Assembly (NCBI GenBank): GCA_964563165.1
Contig: CAZLWA010000072.1
Coordinates: 98,354 to 162,353, forward strand
Reading direction: 5' to 3'
Source of the DNA: CAZLWA01 sp964563165
GTDB taxonomy: Bacteria > CLD3 > SB21
Length of the DNA: 64,000 bases
In this document: positions 26,432-35,340 of the stretch, piece after piece
Numbering within the stretch: the first letter of the stretch is position 1
Layout: the number at the start of each line of letters is the position of its first letter
The notes under the pieces: generated by a model
What the model saw: only the letters and a program-made list of their open reading frames with translations
The model's database searches: none
What the model was told of the DNA's origin: nothing
Made by a program: the position numbers and the translations under genes

Positions 26432-27097
26432 TTGATTCAGTTGATTTTCTTACCGGTTCTGATTTTTGCCGTCGTCGTCCATGAATGCGCGCACGGAATC
26501 GTGGCCAAATGGTGCGGTGACGATACCGCGTACCGCGAAGGGCGCATCACGCTCAACCCTATCAAACACGTTGATTTGTGGGGGACTCTTATTATTCCGA
26601 TCCTGCTTGCCGTAACCAATGCCGGCATCTTGTTCGGATGGGCGAAACCTGTACCTGTGAATCCTAATAATTATGGAAATTTCCGCCGGGACGATATTCT
26701 TGTGGCCATGGCCGGTCCATTGTCTAATTTCATCATCGCTCTTCTTTCAGCGCTCCTGACCGTTGCGGTTTCGCTGATTTTCAAGGCGGCTTCTCCCGCC
26801 TCATTGATGGGCGAACAAATTACCGATTTTGCTTTTGAGTTCCTGAAGTACAGCATTGAGATCAATTTGATCTTAGCCCTTTTCAATTTATTCCCGATTC
26901 CGCCTTTGGACGGGTCGCACGTGGTGGCGAGCTTACTGCCGCCGCACCTCGGAGAACAATATCGGAGTTTGGGTTTCATGGGCATGTTTATCCTCATTGC
27001 GATGATGAGCCTGGGGATCGTCAACCGGGCCATGATGCCGGTGTTTCAATTTCTGTTCAGCGCGCTGAATAATTTGATTATTGCGCTGGTTAATTAG
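26432..27097 (+). CDS. Site-2 protease family zinc metallopeptidase (M50)
   Basis: This is an integral-membrane M50 peptidase of about 221 residues. The zinc-binding HECAH motif lies in the first helix (VVVHECAHGIVAKW) and the third ligand in NLFPIPPLDGSHV. GPLSNFIIAL is also typical. The length and lack of a PDZ domain point to the rhomboid-sized YwhC/SpoIVFB-like subgroup rather than RseP. I prefer TTG 26432, which has AAAGGAG upstream, over the ATG at 26387. Substrate unknown. Confidence 0.88.
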   Translation: MIQLIFLPVLIFAVVVHECAHGIVAKWCGDDTAYREGRITLNPIKHVDLWGTLIIPILLAVTNAGILFGWAKPVPVNPNNYGNFRRDDILVAMAGPLSNFIIALLSALLTVAVSLIFKAASPASLMGEQITDFAFEFLKYSIEINLILALFNLFPIPPLDGSHVVASLLPPHLGEQYRSLGFMGMFILIAMMSLGIVNRAMMPVFQFLFSALNNLIIALVN

Positions 27098-27102
27098 CTT
27101 TT

Positions 27103-28137
27103 ATGCGCTTAGACTATGACGTAAGAGATCTTCGCCTGATCCATCCTTTCATTTTATCCGACTCGCAGTACACTACGAAAACTGTTATCCTCGTCCGCGT
27201 TTTTGCCGAGGGCATTACAGGTATCGGGGAGTCCTCTCCGTCCCGTTACTACGGAGAGCCGCCGGAGAGCGTGTGCGTATGTTTGGACCGTGCAAAGGAT
27301 ATTTTGGAGAATTTTCACGATCCGTTTCAGATAGAAAATTTGAATGCCGTACTCATTCAAAATTTTCCGCACAACGCGTCGGCGCGTTCCGGAATTGAAA
27401 TGGCCGTCTACGACTGGATCGGAAAGAAATTAGATCTGCCGCTGTATAGATTATTCGGGCTGGACAAGGTGAAAACGCCCGTCACTTCGTTTACCGTCGG
27501 AATGGACGATGAGAATGTTCTTGGACAAAAAATCCGCGAAGCGGAAAGATATCCGCTATTAAAAATAAAACTGGGCGCGGGCGAAAGCGATTATGAGGTG
27601 GTCAAAGCCATTCGGAGAATAACGGACAAAACGCTGCGTGTGGATGCCAACGAAGGCTGGGACCGGGAGGATGCCGCAAAGAAAATCGAATGGCTCAGCG
27701 CCCGGAATGTTGAACTGATCGAACAGCCGCTTCCGAAAGAACATGCAGAGGATATGCGGTGGCTGAAAGAACGTTCGGCGCTGCCGTTATTTGCCGACGA
27801 AAGCGTTATGACCAGCCGCGATATTCCCGGCCTGGCGGAGTGTTTTCACGGGATCAATATCAAACTCGACAAATGCGGCGGCCTGCGGGAAGCGATGCGG
27901 ATGATGGACACGGCGCGCGCACTCAACCTGCGAACGATGCTCGGCTCTATGGTGCAGACCTCCGCGGGCATTTCCGCTGCGGCGCAGATCTCTCCGCTGG
28001 CGAATTATGCGGATCTCGACGGACATCTGTTGATCCGGGACGATCCGTATTCCGGAATTGGAATTGAAAACGGAAAAATTATTCTGAACGACAAACCTGG
28101 AATAGGCGTGGAAACCTTACAGGTTATCAGGACGTAA
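27103..28137 (+). CDS. L-Ala-D/L-Glu-type dipeptide epimerase (enolase superfamily)
   Basis: This 344-residue enzyme belongs to the muconate-lactonizing subgroup of the enolase superfamily. The catalytic Lys pair is in LKIKLG and IKLDKCGG, and the metal ligands are in RVDANEGW, IEQPLP and FADES. The GSMVQTSAGISAA ending is typical of dipeptide epimerases that act on murein-derived L-Ala-D-Glu. This would fit with the peptidoglycan amidase and the lytic transglycosylases in the window. Exact substrate is inference. It follows the protease gene with almost no gap. Confidence 0.88.
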   Translation: MRLDYDVRDLRLIHPFILSDSQYTTKTVILVRVFAEGITGIGESSPSRYYGEPPESVCVCLDRAKDILENFHDPFQIENLNAVLIQNFPHNASARSGIEMAVYDWIGKKLDLPLYRLFGLDKVKTPVTSFTVGMDDENVLGQKIREAERYPLLKIKLGAGESDYEVVKAIRRITDKTLRVDANEGWDREDAAKKIEWLSARNVELIEQPLPKEHAEDMRWLKERSALPLFADESVMTSRDIPGLAECFHGINIKLDKCGGLREAMRMMDTARALNLRTMLGSMVQTSAGISAAAQISPLANYADLDGHLLIRDDPYSGIGIENGKIILNDKPGIGVETLQVIRT

Positions 28138-28147
28138 AAGAGGTTGT

Positions 28148-28357
28148 ATGTTATTCAAAAAGCCCGAACATAAAAAATTCGATTACACGCCGGTGTATTA
28201 TAAACCGGAAAAGGACCCGGAAGCAAAACGGAAAGAACGAATCGTGTTTCGGCGCTTTTCCGCGAGGAATAATTTCTTTTCCGGAAAAATAATTGTTTTT
28301 ATCATACTCCTTTTTCTCATACTATACTTCTTAAAAAAACTTGCTATCTTTCCTTAA
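28148..28357 (+). CDS. Small single-pass membrane protein, unknown
   Basis: This 69-residue protein has a basic, charged N-terminal half (YYKPEKDPEAKRKER) and one C-terminal membrane helix (about 47-66, IIVFIILLFLILYFL). It starts 10 bases after the epimerase stop, with GAGGTTG upstream of the ATG. The pattern of a cytoplasmic basic tail and C-terminal anchor is all that can be said. It has no family I recognise, but the coding character and position support a real gene. Confidence 0.6.
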   Translation: MLFKKPEHKKFDYTPVYYKPEKDPEAKRKERIVFRRFSARNNFFSGKIIVFIILLFLILYFLKKLAIFP

Positions 28358-28412
28358 ATTTATTACTTTTTTTCGTTTTACAGGTTTATTCTAAAGTCTT
28401 TCTAATTAATCC

Positions 28413-28428
28413 CTCCGACGTGTCGGAG
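28413..28428 (+). promoter_or_regulatory. Palindrome just upstream of a ribosome-binding site
   Basis: CTCCGAC and GTCGGAG form a 7-bp stem around GT, ending four bases before the GGAG (28432-28435) of the next gene. It could hinder ribosome access or be a short dispersed repeat. Confidence 0.4.
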
Positions 28429-28442
28429 CCTGGAGTTATGGA

Positions 28443-29537
28443 ATGATTCAAATAGGTGAGATTCTCAAGCAGGTGCCGTTTTTCAAAGCGCTCGGGCGCG
28501 ACAGCATCGATTTCATAACCGAGAAACTGAAATTCAAGCAATTCAAGACCAACGCCACGATCTGCAAGATCGGCGATCCGGGTGATAAAATGTATATCGT
28601 CCTGAGCGGCAAGGTGGCGGTGACGGCGGGGAACGGGGAAGTGCTCGCACATATCGCCAGCGGAAATTATTTCGGTGAGATGTCATTGTTAACCGGCGAG
28701 ACGCGTTCTGCCACAGTTTTAGCCAGTGAGGATACGGAAACATTTGTTTTGGAAAAGGACGATTTTGACGTCATTTTAGAAAAATATCCTTCCATTTCCA
28801 TTGCGATGAGCAAGATCATGAGTCAGCGTTTACGCGAAACGAACACCGTGGTCTCCGAGAAAGCCAAGGAAATGAAAGCTTCGGGGACGCCCGCCGGCCC
28901 TTCCGGCAACTTGCGGGATAAGCATATTACGGAAGTGATCGCATTTTGCGAATCGAATTCGCTCACCGGTGCGCTCGAAATTACCAGCGGGGGCGACAAA
29001 GCGGTGATCACGTTTGAAAAAGGCGTTTTGCAAGGCATCAAGCTTCGCGATTTTAACGACGATGAAGCGTTGGATACGATGATGGGCTGGGAAGACGGGC
29101 AGTTCATTATCAAGCCGAAAACTATAAAGTTTGACGAGGACCAGTCGAAAGCGCCGGAAGCCACAGCGCGTAAAACCGGTACGATTCTCGTGATCAATCA
29201 CAGCATGGTCGTACGAAAAGTGATCGAAAAGAATCTAGTCGGTATGGGCCACACAGTAAAGACCTCCGGAGATATCACGGAAGGTATCGGGGCGTTGAAA
29301 ACTTTAAAGCCGCACGTGATTATTTCAGATTTCAAATACGATGAAATTTCCGGTTACGATTTCTGCCAGCAAATACGCGAGAACGCTGCGTATCAGGACA
29401 TTCCGTTTATTTTTATTACGGATTCCAGCACCGACGCGGACGTAGTGAAGCAATTGAAAACGATCCCCAATTCATCCATGGTGGACTCGCAGGACGTGAC
29501 GAGTATGGCGAGTACAATTGAGAAGATGATTCCCTGA
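28443..29537 (+). CDS. cNMP-binding, DUF4388 and receiver-like domain signalling protein
   Basis: This 364-residue protein has three modules. Residues about 10-125 are a CRP-type cyclic-nucleotide-binding domain (GDPGDKMYIVLSGKV, GNYFGEMSLLTGETRSATV, with the phosphate-binding-cassette arginine). Residues about 160-240 match the DUF4388/PATAN type (ITEVIAFCESNSLTGALEI). Residues 247-364 form a receiver-like domain with an Asp in VIISDFKYDEISGYDFC. No DNA-binding domain is present, so it is a signalling adaptor rather than a CRP regulator. The start has GGAG 7 bases upstream. Confidence 0.85.
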   Translation: MIQIGEILKQVPFFKALGRDSIDFITEKLKFKQFKTNATICKIGDPGDKMYIVLSGKVAVTAGNGEVLAHIASGNYFGEMSLLTGETRSATVLASEDTETFVLEKDDFDVILEKYPSISIAMSKIMSQRLRETNTVVSEKAKEMKASGTPAGPSGNLRDKHITEVIAFCESNSLTGALEITSGGDKAVITFEKGVLQGIKLRDFNDDEALDTMMGWEDGQFIIKPKTIKFDEDQSKAPEATARKTGTILVINHSMVVRKVIEKNLVGMGHTVKTSGDITEGIGALKTLKPHVIISDFKYDEISGYDFCQQIRENAAYQDIPFIFITDSSTDADVVKQLKTIPNSSMVDSQDVTSMASTIEKMIP

Positions 29538-29562
29538 CGCGGGCAGAAATTTTACTGATTGA

Positions 29563-29597
29563 GCTTTTATCTTTTTAAAGGGTAAAAGCTTTTTTAT
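29563..29597. terminator. Bidirectional terminator between convergent genes
   Basis: AGCTTTTATC (29563-29572) pairs with GGTAAAAGCT (29582-29591), including one G-T pair, and is followed by six T residues. The stop codon of the minus-strand GH15 gene lies within it. Confidence 0.8.
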
Positions 29598-31605
29598 TTT
29601 TGTCCTCATGGAAGTGAAACAGAGGCTGTCCGCACGTGCCGCAAGGTTCCAAGGTTTCCAGTTTCTTCAAGTACTCCATCACACATATAACCACGGTGGC
29701 ATGACTCCAGGTCAGCGGCGAAACAGACAGAGGCTCGTTCGTATGCGGGTTGACCTGCTCCGCCAGAACACCGGATTTCAAAGCCCGGGAAGAAGCCCAT
29801 TCGAGCGTGGGCAGGGCCTGTTTCAATTCCTCTTTGGTCCTGGCTTTAGCGATCTGATATTGCGCAAGCCACAGCGTGCAGATGAACCACGGATTCCCCG
29901 GCACATTCGTGACATCTTTGCTGATTTGGTGATAATAATCATTTTCATAGCGCGCAATGCCGCCGACATCCGTCTTGCACCAAAGCCGGTCGGTAATAGC
30001 TTTCATGGTATTGACCACTTTCTCGTCGTGCGGATCATACGCGCCAAAAGCAAATATTCCGTACATACTGGAATCGATCGTCATGTCGTATTCAAAACTT
30101 CCATCCGCTTTTTGATTGACCATACGTGCAAAACGTTTATGTTCCGTGCGGTACATATATGTATCCATACCCTGCTTCATCTGCGCGGCTACGCTTAAAT
30201 ATTTTTCCGATTTATCCTTTTCACCGAACGCATGCGCAAAATTGGCCGCTGCCCGTAAACCGGCGATCACGGAGGCAGTCGTGAAAGTTAAAATACCATG
30301 GCGTTCTTCCCACAGATCGTACGAAGGATGCGGCAAGCCCGTTTTTTCATTCCGGAAGTGGCACATGAAATCCGCGGTCCGGACGACGAGAGGCCCGTAC
30401 AACGGTTGAATAAACTCAATATCGCGATGACGTTCGAAATGTTTCCAGAGCGACCACACGACCAGCGCCGTTTCGTCTTCCTGGATCGGCAATTGCGTGC
30501 GTCCTTCCTCCACCCACGGATGCCACGAACTCGCCAGCGTACCGTTGGGGTTATATTTGTGCAGGAGATAGCCGTTGTCCTTGATGACGCGGGCGCAGAA
30601 TTCAAAAAATTTTCTTGTAACGGTCCCGTATCCGGCAAGGTCCATCGCGTAGGCGACGAGTGAGCCGTCCCGGGGCCACATATAACTGTATGTATCGCGG
30701 CCTTCGAATGTAATGTCGGAATCGTTGGCGGCGATGATGGCGCCGTCATTGTCGATTTGCGAACGGATAGTGATCAGGCTGCGCCGGTATAATTTAGCGA
30801 TGGATTCAGGCAGGTCGCCGAAATTTATTTTCTCTTTGTTGATCCAAAAATACCAGTAGTCCATTATGCGCTTCAGCGTACGGTCTGGATTGTACTGGCG
30901 AATGAATGCATTGGCATTGGCGCATTCGCCGTAGGTTTTGCCGACAATGATCCAGTAATAAAAATCATCGGTTGCGTTGGGGGCCAGGGTTGGTAAATGC
31001 ATGCCGATCGTAGAATCCACGGAGCCTTGGGCAATCGCGTGCATTTCCAGCACTCCGTCTTCCGCGTCGCGCCAGGTGCCTTCAAAACTGCCGCCTTTTT
31101 TGCCGCACGCGTAATGACTCACTCCGAAATAATCATCGTTGTAAAAATTGATCAGAAAATACCGATTGCTCTTGTAGTGCATCACGCATCCGATCTTGGG
31201 ATCGAACAAAGCGGTGTCGCCCACGTCGGATTCGGAGATATTGAAACAGTGGTGGAAAAAAACGCGGATATCCCGCGGACGGTCGAAAAGGTTTTTGACA
31301 GTGATCTTTCGCAAATAGATATTCTCATATAGATCCACGGCATCGTTGCAGGTCAACTGGAGGCCCAGCCGGTGATTGGTTAAGATAACCTGGGTGACCA
31401 TGGTGTCTTCAAGATACTGAAGGTCCTTTTCCCAATCCTGATGCATCCAGGCAAATTGGCCGTCCGCCCAAACCCCGAACCGGCATTCGTTGCCCTGCAC
31501 ATGGTTTTCTTTCCCGACATGAGGAAAATAGATATCACGAATGTAATAATTTTTGTCGAAGTTGATGAGCAGAGTGCCGTTACCAACGGGAATATCGCGG
31601 GGCAT
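29575..31605 (-). CDS. GH15 glucoamylase-type glycoside hydrolase
   Basis: This 676-residue enzyme is a family 15 hydrolase. It has an N-terminal beta-sandwich domain (GNGTLLINFDKNYYIRDIYFPHVG, quoted as landmarks) and an (alpha/alpha)6 barrel. Key motifs are YMWPRDGSLVAYAMDLAGY, the catalytic acid region LWEERHG, and the base region with SPLTWSHA near the C-terminus. No signal peptide is visible, so it would release glucose from alpha-glucan or act on trehalose-like sugars in the cytoplasm. A functional tie to the GH57 enzyme is inference. The GT2 gene lies 37 bases upstream on the same strand. Confidence 0.92.
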   Translation of the reverse strand: MPRDIPVGNGTLLINFDKNYYIRDIYFPHVGKENHVQGNECRFGVWADGQFAWMHQDWEKDLQYLEDTMVTQVILTNHRLGLQLTCNDAVDLYENIYLRKITVKNLFDRPRDIRVFFHHCFNISESDVGDTALFDPKIGCVMHYKSNRYFLINFYNDDYFGVSHYACGKKGGSFEGTWRDAEDGVLEMHAIAQGSVDSTIGMHLPTLAPNATDDFYYWIIVGKTYGECANANAFIRQYNPDRTLKRIMDYWYFWINKEKINFGDLPESIAKLYRRSLITIRSQIDNDGAIIAANDSDITFEGRDTYSYMWPRDGSLVAYAMDLAGYGTVTRKFFEFCARVIKDNGYLLHKYNPNGTLASSWHPWVEEGRTQLPIQEDETALVVWSLWKHFERHRDIEFIQPLYGPLVVRTADFMCHFRNEKTGLPHPSYDLWEERHGILTFTTASVIAGLRAAANFAHAFGEKDKSEKYLSVAAQMKQGMDTYMYRTEHKRFARMVNQKADGSFEYDMTIDSSMYGIFAFGAYDPHDEKVVNTMKAITDRLWCKTDVGGIARYENDYYHQISKDVTNVPGNPWFICTLWLAQYQIAKARTKEELKQALPTLEWASSRALKSGVLAEQVNPHTNEPLSVSPLTWSHATVVICVMEYLKKLETLEPCGTCGQPLFHFHEDKNKKAFTL

Positions 31606-31642
31606 GAGTAACCTTCCGATCCTGCGGCGGATCCATGACCAT

Positions 31643-32365
31643 TTATTTTGAAAAGAAATTATATTTTATGATGCAGTAGATCGCACGAAAGCCGTCTTTC
31701 CAGTTGATTTTCTTCCCTTCTTCGTACGTCCGGCCGTAGTAGGAGATGCCGACCTCGTAAATCCGGATGTCCGGCACTTTGGAAACCTTAGCGGTTACTT
31801 CCGGTTCAAAGCCGAAACGGTTTTCTTTGAGATTTATCTTTTGCAAGATTTCCGTGCGGAAAAGTTTATAACCGGTCTCCATATCCGTCAGATTCAAATT
31901 GGTGAACATATTAGATAAGAACGTCAGGAAATTATTTCCAATGGTGTGCCAGAAGAACAGTACCCGGTGGGGGTTTCCGCCCATGAAGCGCGAGCCGTAA
32001 ACCACGTCGGCAAATCCGTCTTCGATGGGTTTGAGCAGCAGATTGTACTCCTTCGGGTCGTATTCTAAATCTGCGTCCTGGATGATCACGCATTCGCCGG
32101 TTGCCTGGCAAATGCCCGTGCGCAGCGCAGCGCCTTTGCCCATATTTTTTTCGTGCTTGAAATAGCGAATGGTCAGATCGGGGTTTTCTTTGACGTATTT
32201 GAGAACCGCCTCTTCCGTATGGTCCAAAGAACAATCATTAACGACGATGACCTCTTTTTGAATGTCGTTCGCGAGTTTAACGCATTTTATTTTATTCAAA
32301 ATGTTGTGAACCGTGTTACCTTCATTGTAGGCAGGTATCACAACCGAGAGCTTTGTAATCCGCAT
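31643..32365 (-). CDS. Glycosyltransferase family 2 (dolichol-phosphate mannosyltransferase-like)
   Basis: This 240-residue GT-A enzyme has VVIPAYNEGNTV at the N-terminus, VNDCSLDHTEE, GKGAALRTGI, and the metal-binding DAD in IIQDADLEYDP. The pattern is that of polyprenyl-phosphate sugar transferases (DPM1/GtrB type) without C-terminal membrane helices. It would move a sugar from a nucleotide donor to a lipid carrier for envelope glycans. It is transcribed ahead of the GH15 gene with a short gap. Confidence 0.9.
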   Translation of the reverse strand: MRITKLSVVIPAYNEGNTVHNILNKIKCVKLANDIQKEVIVVNDCSLDHTEEAVLKYVKENPDLTIRYFKHEKNMGKGAALRTGICQATGECVIIQDADLEYDPKEYNLLLKPIEDGFADVVYGSRFMGGNPHRVLFFWHTIGNNFLTFLSNMFTNLNLTDMETGYKLFRTEILQKINLKENRFGFEPEVTAKVSKVPDIRIYEVGISYYGRTYEEGKKINWKDGFRAIYCIIKYNFFSK

Positions 32366-32473
32366 GATTTGTTCTCAGGGTACTTGATGGAAACAGTTTT
32401 TGTGAACAAAGAACTCCGATCCCGCTCTGATGAATCGTGACCGGGGCAGAAAAAGGAAAAAAGCCGGAGAATG

Positions 32474-33184
32474 TTACTTCGTGATTTTATTCAGAACCGA
32501 ATAACCCGTAAGCTTGCCGTCTTTGTTGTATGATTCCGATTTGACGGGACCGGTGCCTTGCGAGAACCAATTGGTCATTTTCGTTTTGCCCGTGGGCTGC
32601 TTCATGCCCATCATGGTCATGGCGCCGTCCATTTCAACGGCAACGCGGAAGCACGTGAAAGTTCCTGCCGGAACCGTCACCGATTCTTCCGCTTCCACTT
32701 TCCGGCGAAACGTCATCGTGATGGTGCCGATTTCATGGCCCTTTTGTGACATGTGCATGGTCATCACCGCATCCTTCAATGCATCGCCGACTCCTAATCC
32801 GACTGGCACTTCCATAAACCCGCCCTCTATTTTGACGTCCATGTCCTCCATGCCCTTGTGCTTTTCCATGATATTACCAAAACTGCTCATATCTAAGAAT
32901 AACGTTTTCCCATCGCACTTGACGGTAAAGTCAAAGGATCCTCCCGGTTTTCCTGAAGCATCGTAATGGTCGTTATGCACCGCAGCCGTGACGTTGACAC
33001 CGTCGTCTTTTCGGTCCTTGACCGTTGAAACGTACTTGCCGGTTAGGGCTTTGTTTCCATCGTACTCCAACATCTCCGTTGAACTTCCTTTTTTCAAAGG
33101 AAAGAACGCGTCGCAGTTCTGCGCGTGAAGTTCCGAGAACTTGACGAAAGCAAACAGGGCTAAAATACATCCCAGACGTTTCAT
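32474..33184 (-). CDS. Secreted protein of unknown function, DUF3108-like
   Basis: This 236-residue protein starts with a signal peptide (MKRLGCILALF..LHAQ). The mature part opens with CDAFFPLKKGSSTEMLEYD and is beta-rich, with VTVPAGTFTCFRVAVEM and TGPVKSESYNKDGKLTGY. This order of strands resembles DUF3108/TapB-like proteins that sit in the periplasm or on the outer membrane. I set the start at ATG 33184; the longer form from 33199 adds five residues and delays the signal sequence. No partner is obvious nearby. Confidence 0.7.
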   Translation of the reverse strand: MKRLGCILALFAFVKFSELHAQNCDAFFPLKKGSSTEMLEYDGNKALTGKYVSTVKDRKDDGVNVTAAVHNDHYDASGKPGGSFDFTVKCDGKTLFLDMSSFGNIMEKHKGMEDMDVKIEGGFMEVPVGLGVGDALKDAVMTMHMSQKGHEIGTITMTFRRKVEAEESVTVPAGTFTCFRVAVEMDGAMTMMGMKQPTGKTKMTNWFSQGTGPVKSESYNKDGKLTGYSVLNKITK

Positions 33185-33283
33185 AAACAAATGCTCCATG
33201 TTAATTGAAATGAAGAAAACGATTTTCGCGACAAGTAATCCAAAAAGGGTTCTTAAGGCTTCCCGCTCCTTAACGCAAATATT

Positions 33284-33703
33284 TCACGGCCACATGACTA
33301 AGATGAGCGTGGAAATCAGAATGCCGAAGAAATGATAGCTGACGTCGATCAGCGTGAGGCTTATCGGCTTGTTGATCCAAATGTCGTGAATGTACGAAGA
33401 CAAGCCTACGAGCCCGAGGCCGGCAACAACCGAGAATTTTACCGCGCCCATGATACTGTGGATGTGGCCCAGTTGAACGAAATAAGATACAGCCAACGCG
33501 GTGAAAAACGCGGCGACGAAATTGAGGATCATATTATTGCGAATCGTTTCCTTTTCCGGAGTTTTAATTTGAATGCCGATAGATTGAATACCTGCCGCCC
33601 AGATCTTTCCGAATAAGGCTGAATACCACAACCATCCCAGCATAAAGTACGCAACGCCGCAGACGAGCACGGCGATATAATTGATGTGCGATAACGTGTT
33701 CAT
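33284..33703 (-). CDS. DUF1761-family membrane protein
   Basis: This 139-residue protein has four membrane helices. GWLWYSALFGKIW at the N-terminus and SYHFFGILISTLIL at the C-terminus are characteristic of DUF1761. The function of the family is unknown. It stands alone, with a GGAGAAAT-type ribosome-binding site upstream. Confidence 0.8.
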   Translation of the reverse strand: MNTLSHINYIAVLVCGVAYFMLGWLWYSALFGKIWAAGIQSIGIQIKTPEKETIRNNMILNFVAAFFTALAVSYFVQLGHIHSIMGAVKFSVVAGLGLVGLSSYIHDIWINKPISLTLIDVSYHFFGILISTLILVMWP

Positions 33704-33834
33704 GATATTTCTCCTGTTTTAGTTTTGAACGGAAACCCGGCTTAAGGTAACGATGACAAAAGAAAATTCAAAGATTTTTTTTAGAAAAAGAACTTCTTGC
33801 GGTCAAGCCGGAATCAATCTATCAGAAATTTCAA

Positions 33835-34662
33835 CTAGTCTTTTCCGGCAGCTATCATCTGAGCCGCCATCGGAATGGCATAGCCTTCTCCAGTTTTATA
33901 AGACTCGACACTTTTTTCTACGGCGCCTCGAATAGCCTCGAGTTGTCCGGGAGATTGAAGCGCCAGCAAGCCGGCGGTACGTACGCCCGCATCGCGCTCG
34001 CATTCGAAAAGGAATTTCACGGTGGGCACGATCCAGTCTACCGTGACGGTGTCCATGGTTATGGAATCAGCGGTGAAACCAATGAAGCGCAAGGTTTGCC
34101 GGCATTCGTCTAAGTCTGCAAAAGGATATCGGGAAGGACCCTGCGGGAGCACGACATTTAAATTGCCGTGTTTTTCAACCGCATCATTCATAATTCGACC
34201 GCCGGGGTTTATTTCCGGCGGCGCCCAAACGCTAAAGACAAAACGGCCGCCGCGACGAAGTACGCGAAAAGCTTCCGCGCAAGCTTTTTCGGGATCGGAT
34301 AAATGCAATATGCCAAAGTTCATTACCACACGGTCGAAATCTTCAGAAGGAAACTGCAAGTGATGGGCGTCGCCTTCGAGGAATTCGACACCGGGGTTCA
34401 ATTTTTTTGCATAAACGACCATCTTGTTTGAAAAATCGATACCGGTGGGGGTGGCGCCGAGTTTTTGAACGGCGCCGGCCGCATAGCCCGGCCCGCAAGC
34501 AACATCCAGGACGCGCATACCGGGTTTTATTCGTGCAAGAGCGAGAAGCGGATCGATATATTGCTTTGTCAACAATGCCCAAGTTGTTTCGTATTTGTCG
34601 GCAACGCGCTCCCAGCCTTCATGTTCAAAACGAGCGAAATCGCTATTCGGAGTCATTTGCAT
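33835..34662 (-). CDS. Class I SAM-dependent methyltransferase
   Basis: This methyltransferase of about 275 residues has motif I VLDVACGPGYAAG, motif II GIDFSNKMV, and LHLSDPEKACAEAFRVLRRGGRF in the usual places. Substrate unknown; the pattern resembles UbiE/BioC-like type 11 enzymes. The frame is open to 34692, but those first ten codons lie in a REP-like hairpin of the adjacent element. I therefore place the start at ATG 34662; ATG 34656 is also possible. The insertion of the hairpin array may have replaced the original promoter and leader. Confidence 0.85.
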   Translation of the reverse strand: MQMTPNSDFARFEHEGWERVADKYETTWALLTKQYIDPLLALARIKPGMRVLDVACGPGYAAGAVQKLGATPTGIDFSNKMVVYAKKLNPGVEFLEGDAHHLQFPSEDFDRVVMNFGILHLSDPEKACAEAFRVLRRGGRFVFSVWAPPEINPGGRIMNDAVEKHGNLNVVLPQGPSRYPFADLDECRQTLRFIGFTADSITMDTVTVDWIVPTVKFLFECERDAGVRTAGLLALQSPGQLEAIRGAVEKSVESYKTGEGYAIPMAAQMIAAGKD

Positions 34663-34792
34663 TATTTGTATCCAAATCCCGAAGGGATTCAACGTTCATA
34701 GAAAGAAGTTTCCCAAAACTGTTCGACTCCGTAGGAGTCGAACCTCATGTGCCGAACTGTTGAGCTATAAACGTTTGATGCCTTCGGCATCA
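34661..34792. repeat. REP-like hairpin array A
   Basis: Three hairpins lie in a row: AATCCC-GAA-GGGATT (34675-34689), GTTCGACTCC-GTA-GGAGTCGAAC (34721-34743) and TGATGCC-TTC-GGCATCA (34776-34792). After the first stands AACGTTCATAG, and before the third stands CTATAAACGTT, its inverse, so the array has inverted symmetry like a BIME. It is a direct repeat of array B, exactly 680 bases away, with the same start ATTATTTG. The methyltransferase start lies within it. Confidence 0.85.
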
Positions 34793-34793
34793 G

Positions 34794-35252
34794 TTATTCA
34801 ATCCATTCAAATAAATATTTTTCATTATACTCAACATTGAATTTTTTCAACAAATCCATGTATTCCTCTTTGAAAGTTGTCTTCTGGTGATGTTGTTTTT
34901 GATTCATGATGTATTTAATTGCAGAATCCAATTGCGAATGGCTGTAAGAGAACGCGCCAAAACCTTCTTGCCATCGGAAATGGAATTTTGTCGACTTTTC
35001 TTCTTTGATAAAATCGTCAGATGATTTTTTTATTTCTCGCACCAAGTCGGAGAGCCGGCAGGACGGTTTCACTCCAATCAAAAAATGGATATGATCCGGC
35101 ATGCCGTTAATGGCAAGCATTTTTTGTTCTTTGTTTTGAACGATGCCGGTAATGTACTTGTAAAGTCTCTCTTCCCATGTCGGCCGTATTAGGCTTTCTA
35201 GGCCTTTTACGGCGAACACGGTGTGAATGTAAATTTGAGTATAAGTGGACAT
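34794..35252 (-). CDS. IS200-like Y1/HUH transposase (REP-associated type)
   Basis: This 152-residue protein is a Y1 transposase. The HUH motif is in NGMPDHIHFLIG and the catalytic Tyr is probably that in IKYIMNQKQHH. The MSTYTQIYIHTVFAVKG start and FHWQEGFGAFSYSHSQ-like region (here FRWQEGFGAFSYSHSQ) are typical of the IS200-like group found in Bacteroidota-type genomes. Both catalytic parts are intact, so it may be active. Start at ATG 35252; an upstream ATG at 35267 is possible. It is tightly flanked by hairpins, one immediately after its stop and one at 35281. Confidence 0.9.
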   Translation of the reverse strand: MSTYTQIYIHTVFAVKGLESLIRPTWEERLYKYITGIVQNKEQKMLAINGMPDHIHFLIGVKPSCRLSDLVREIKKSSDDFIKEEKSTKFHFRWQEGFGAFSYSHSQLDSAIKYIMNQKQHHQKTTFKEEYMDLLKKFNVEYNEKYLFEWIE

Positions 35253-35280
35253 TTTTGTGCTTAACACTGTTTAAATGTTG

Positions 35281-35295
35281 GATGCCTTCGGCATC
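35281..35295. repeat. REP-like hairpin upstream of the transposase
   Basis: GATGCC-TTC-GGCATC has the same sequence as the third hairpin of each array. It is preceded by TGTTTAAATGTTG, a degraded form of the ATAAACGTT tail. Confidence 0.8.
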
Positions 35296-35340
35296 AGCCC
35301 TTAAATTGCGATTTCGAATTCAGTAATGTTTTCATACTAC

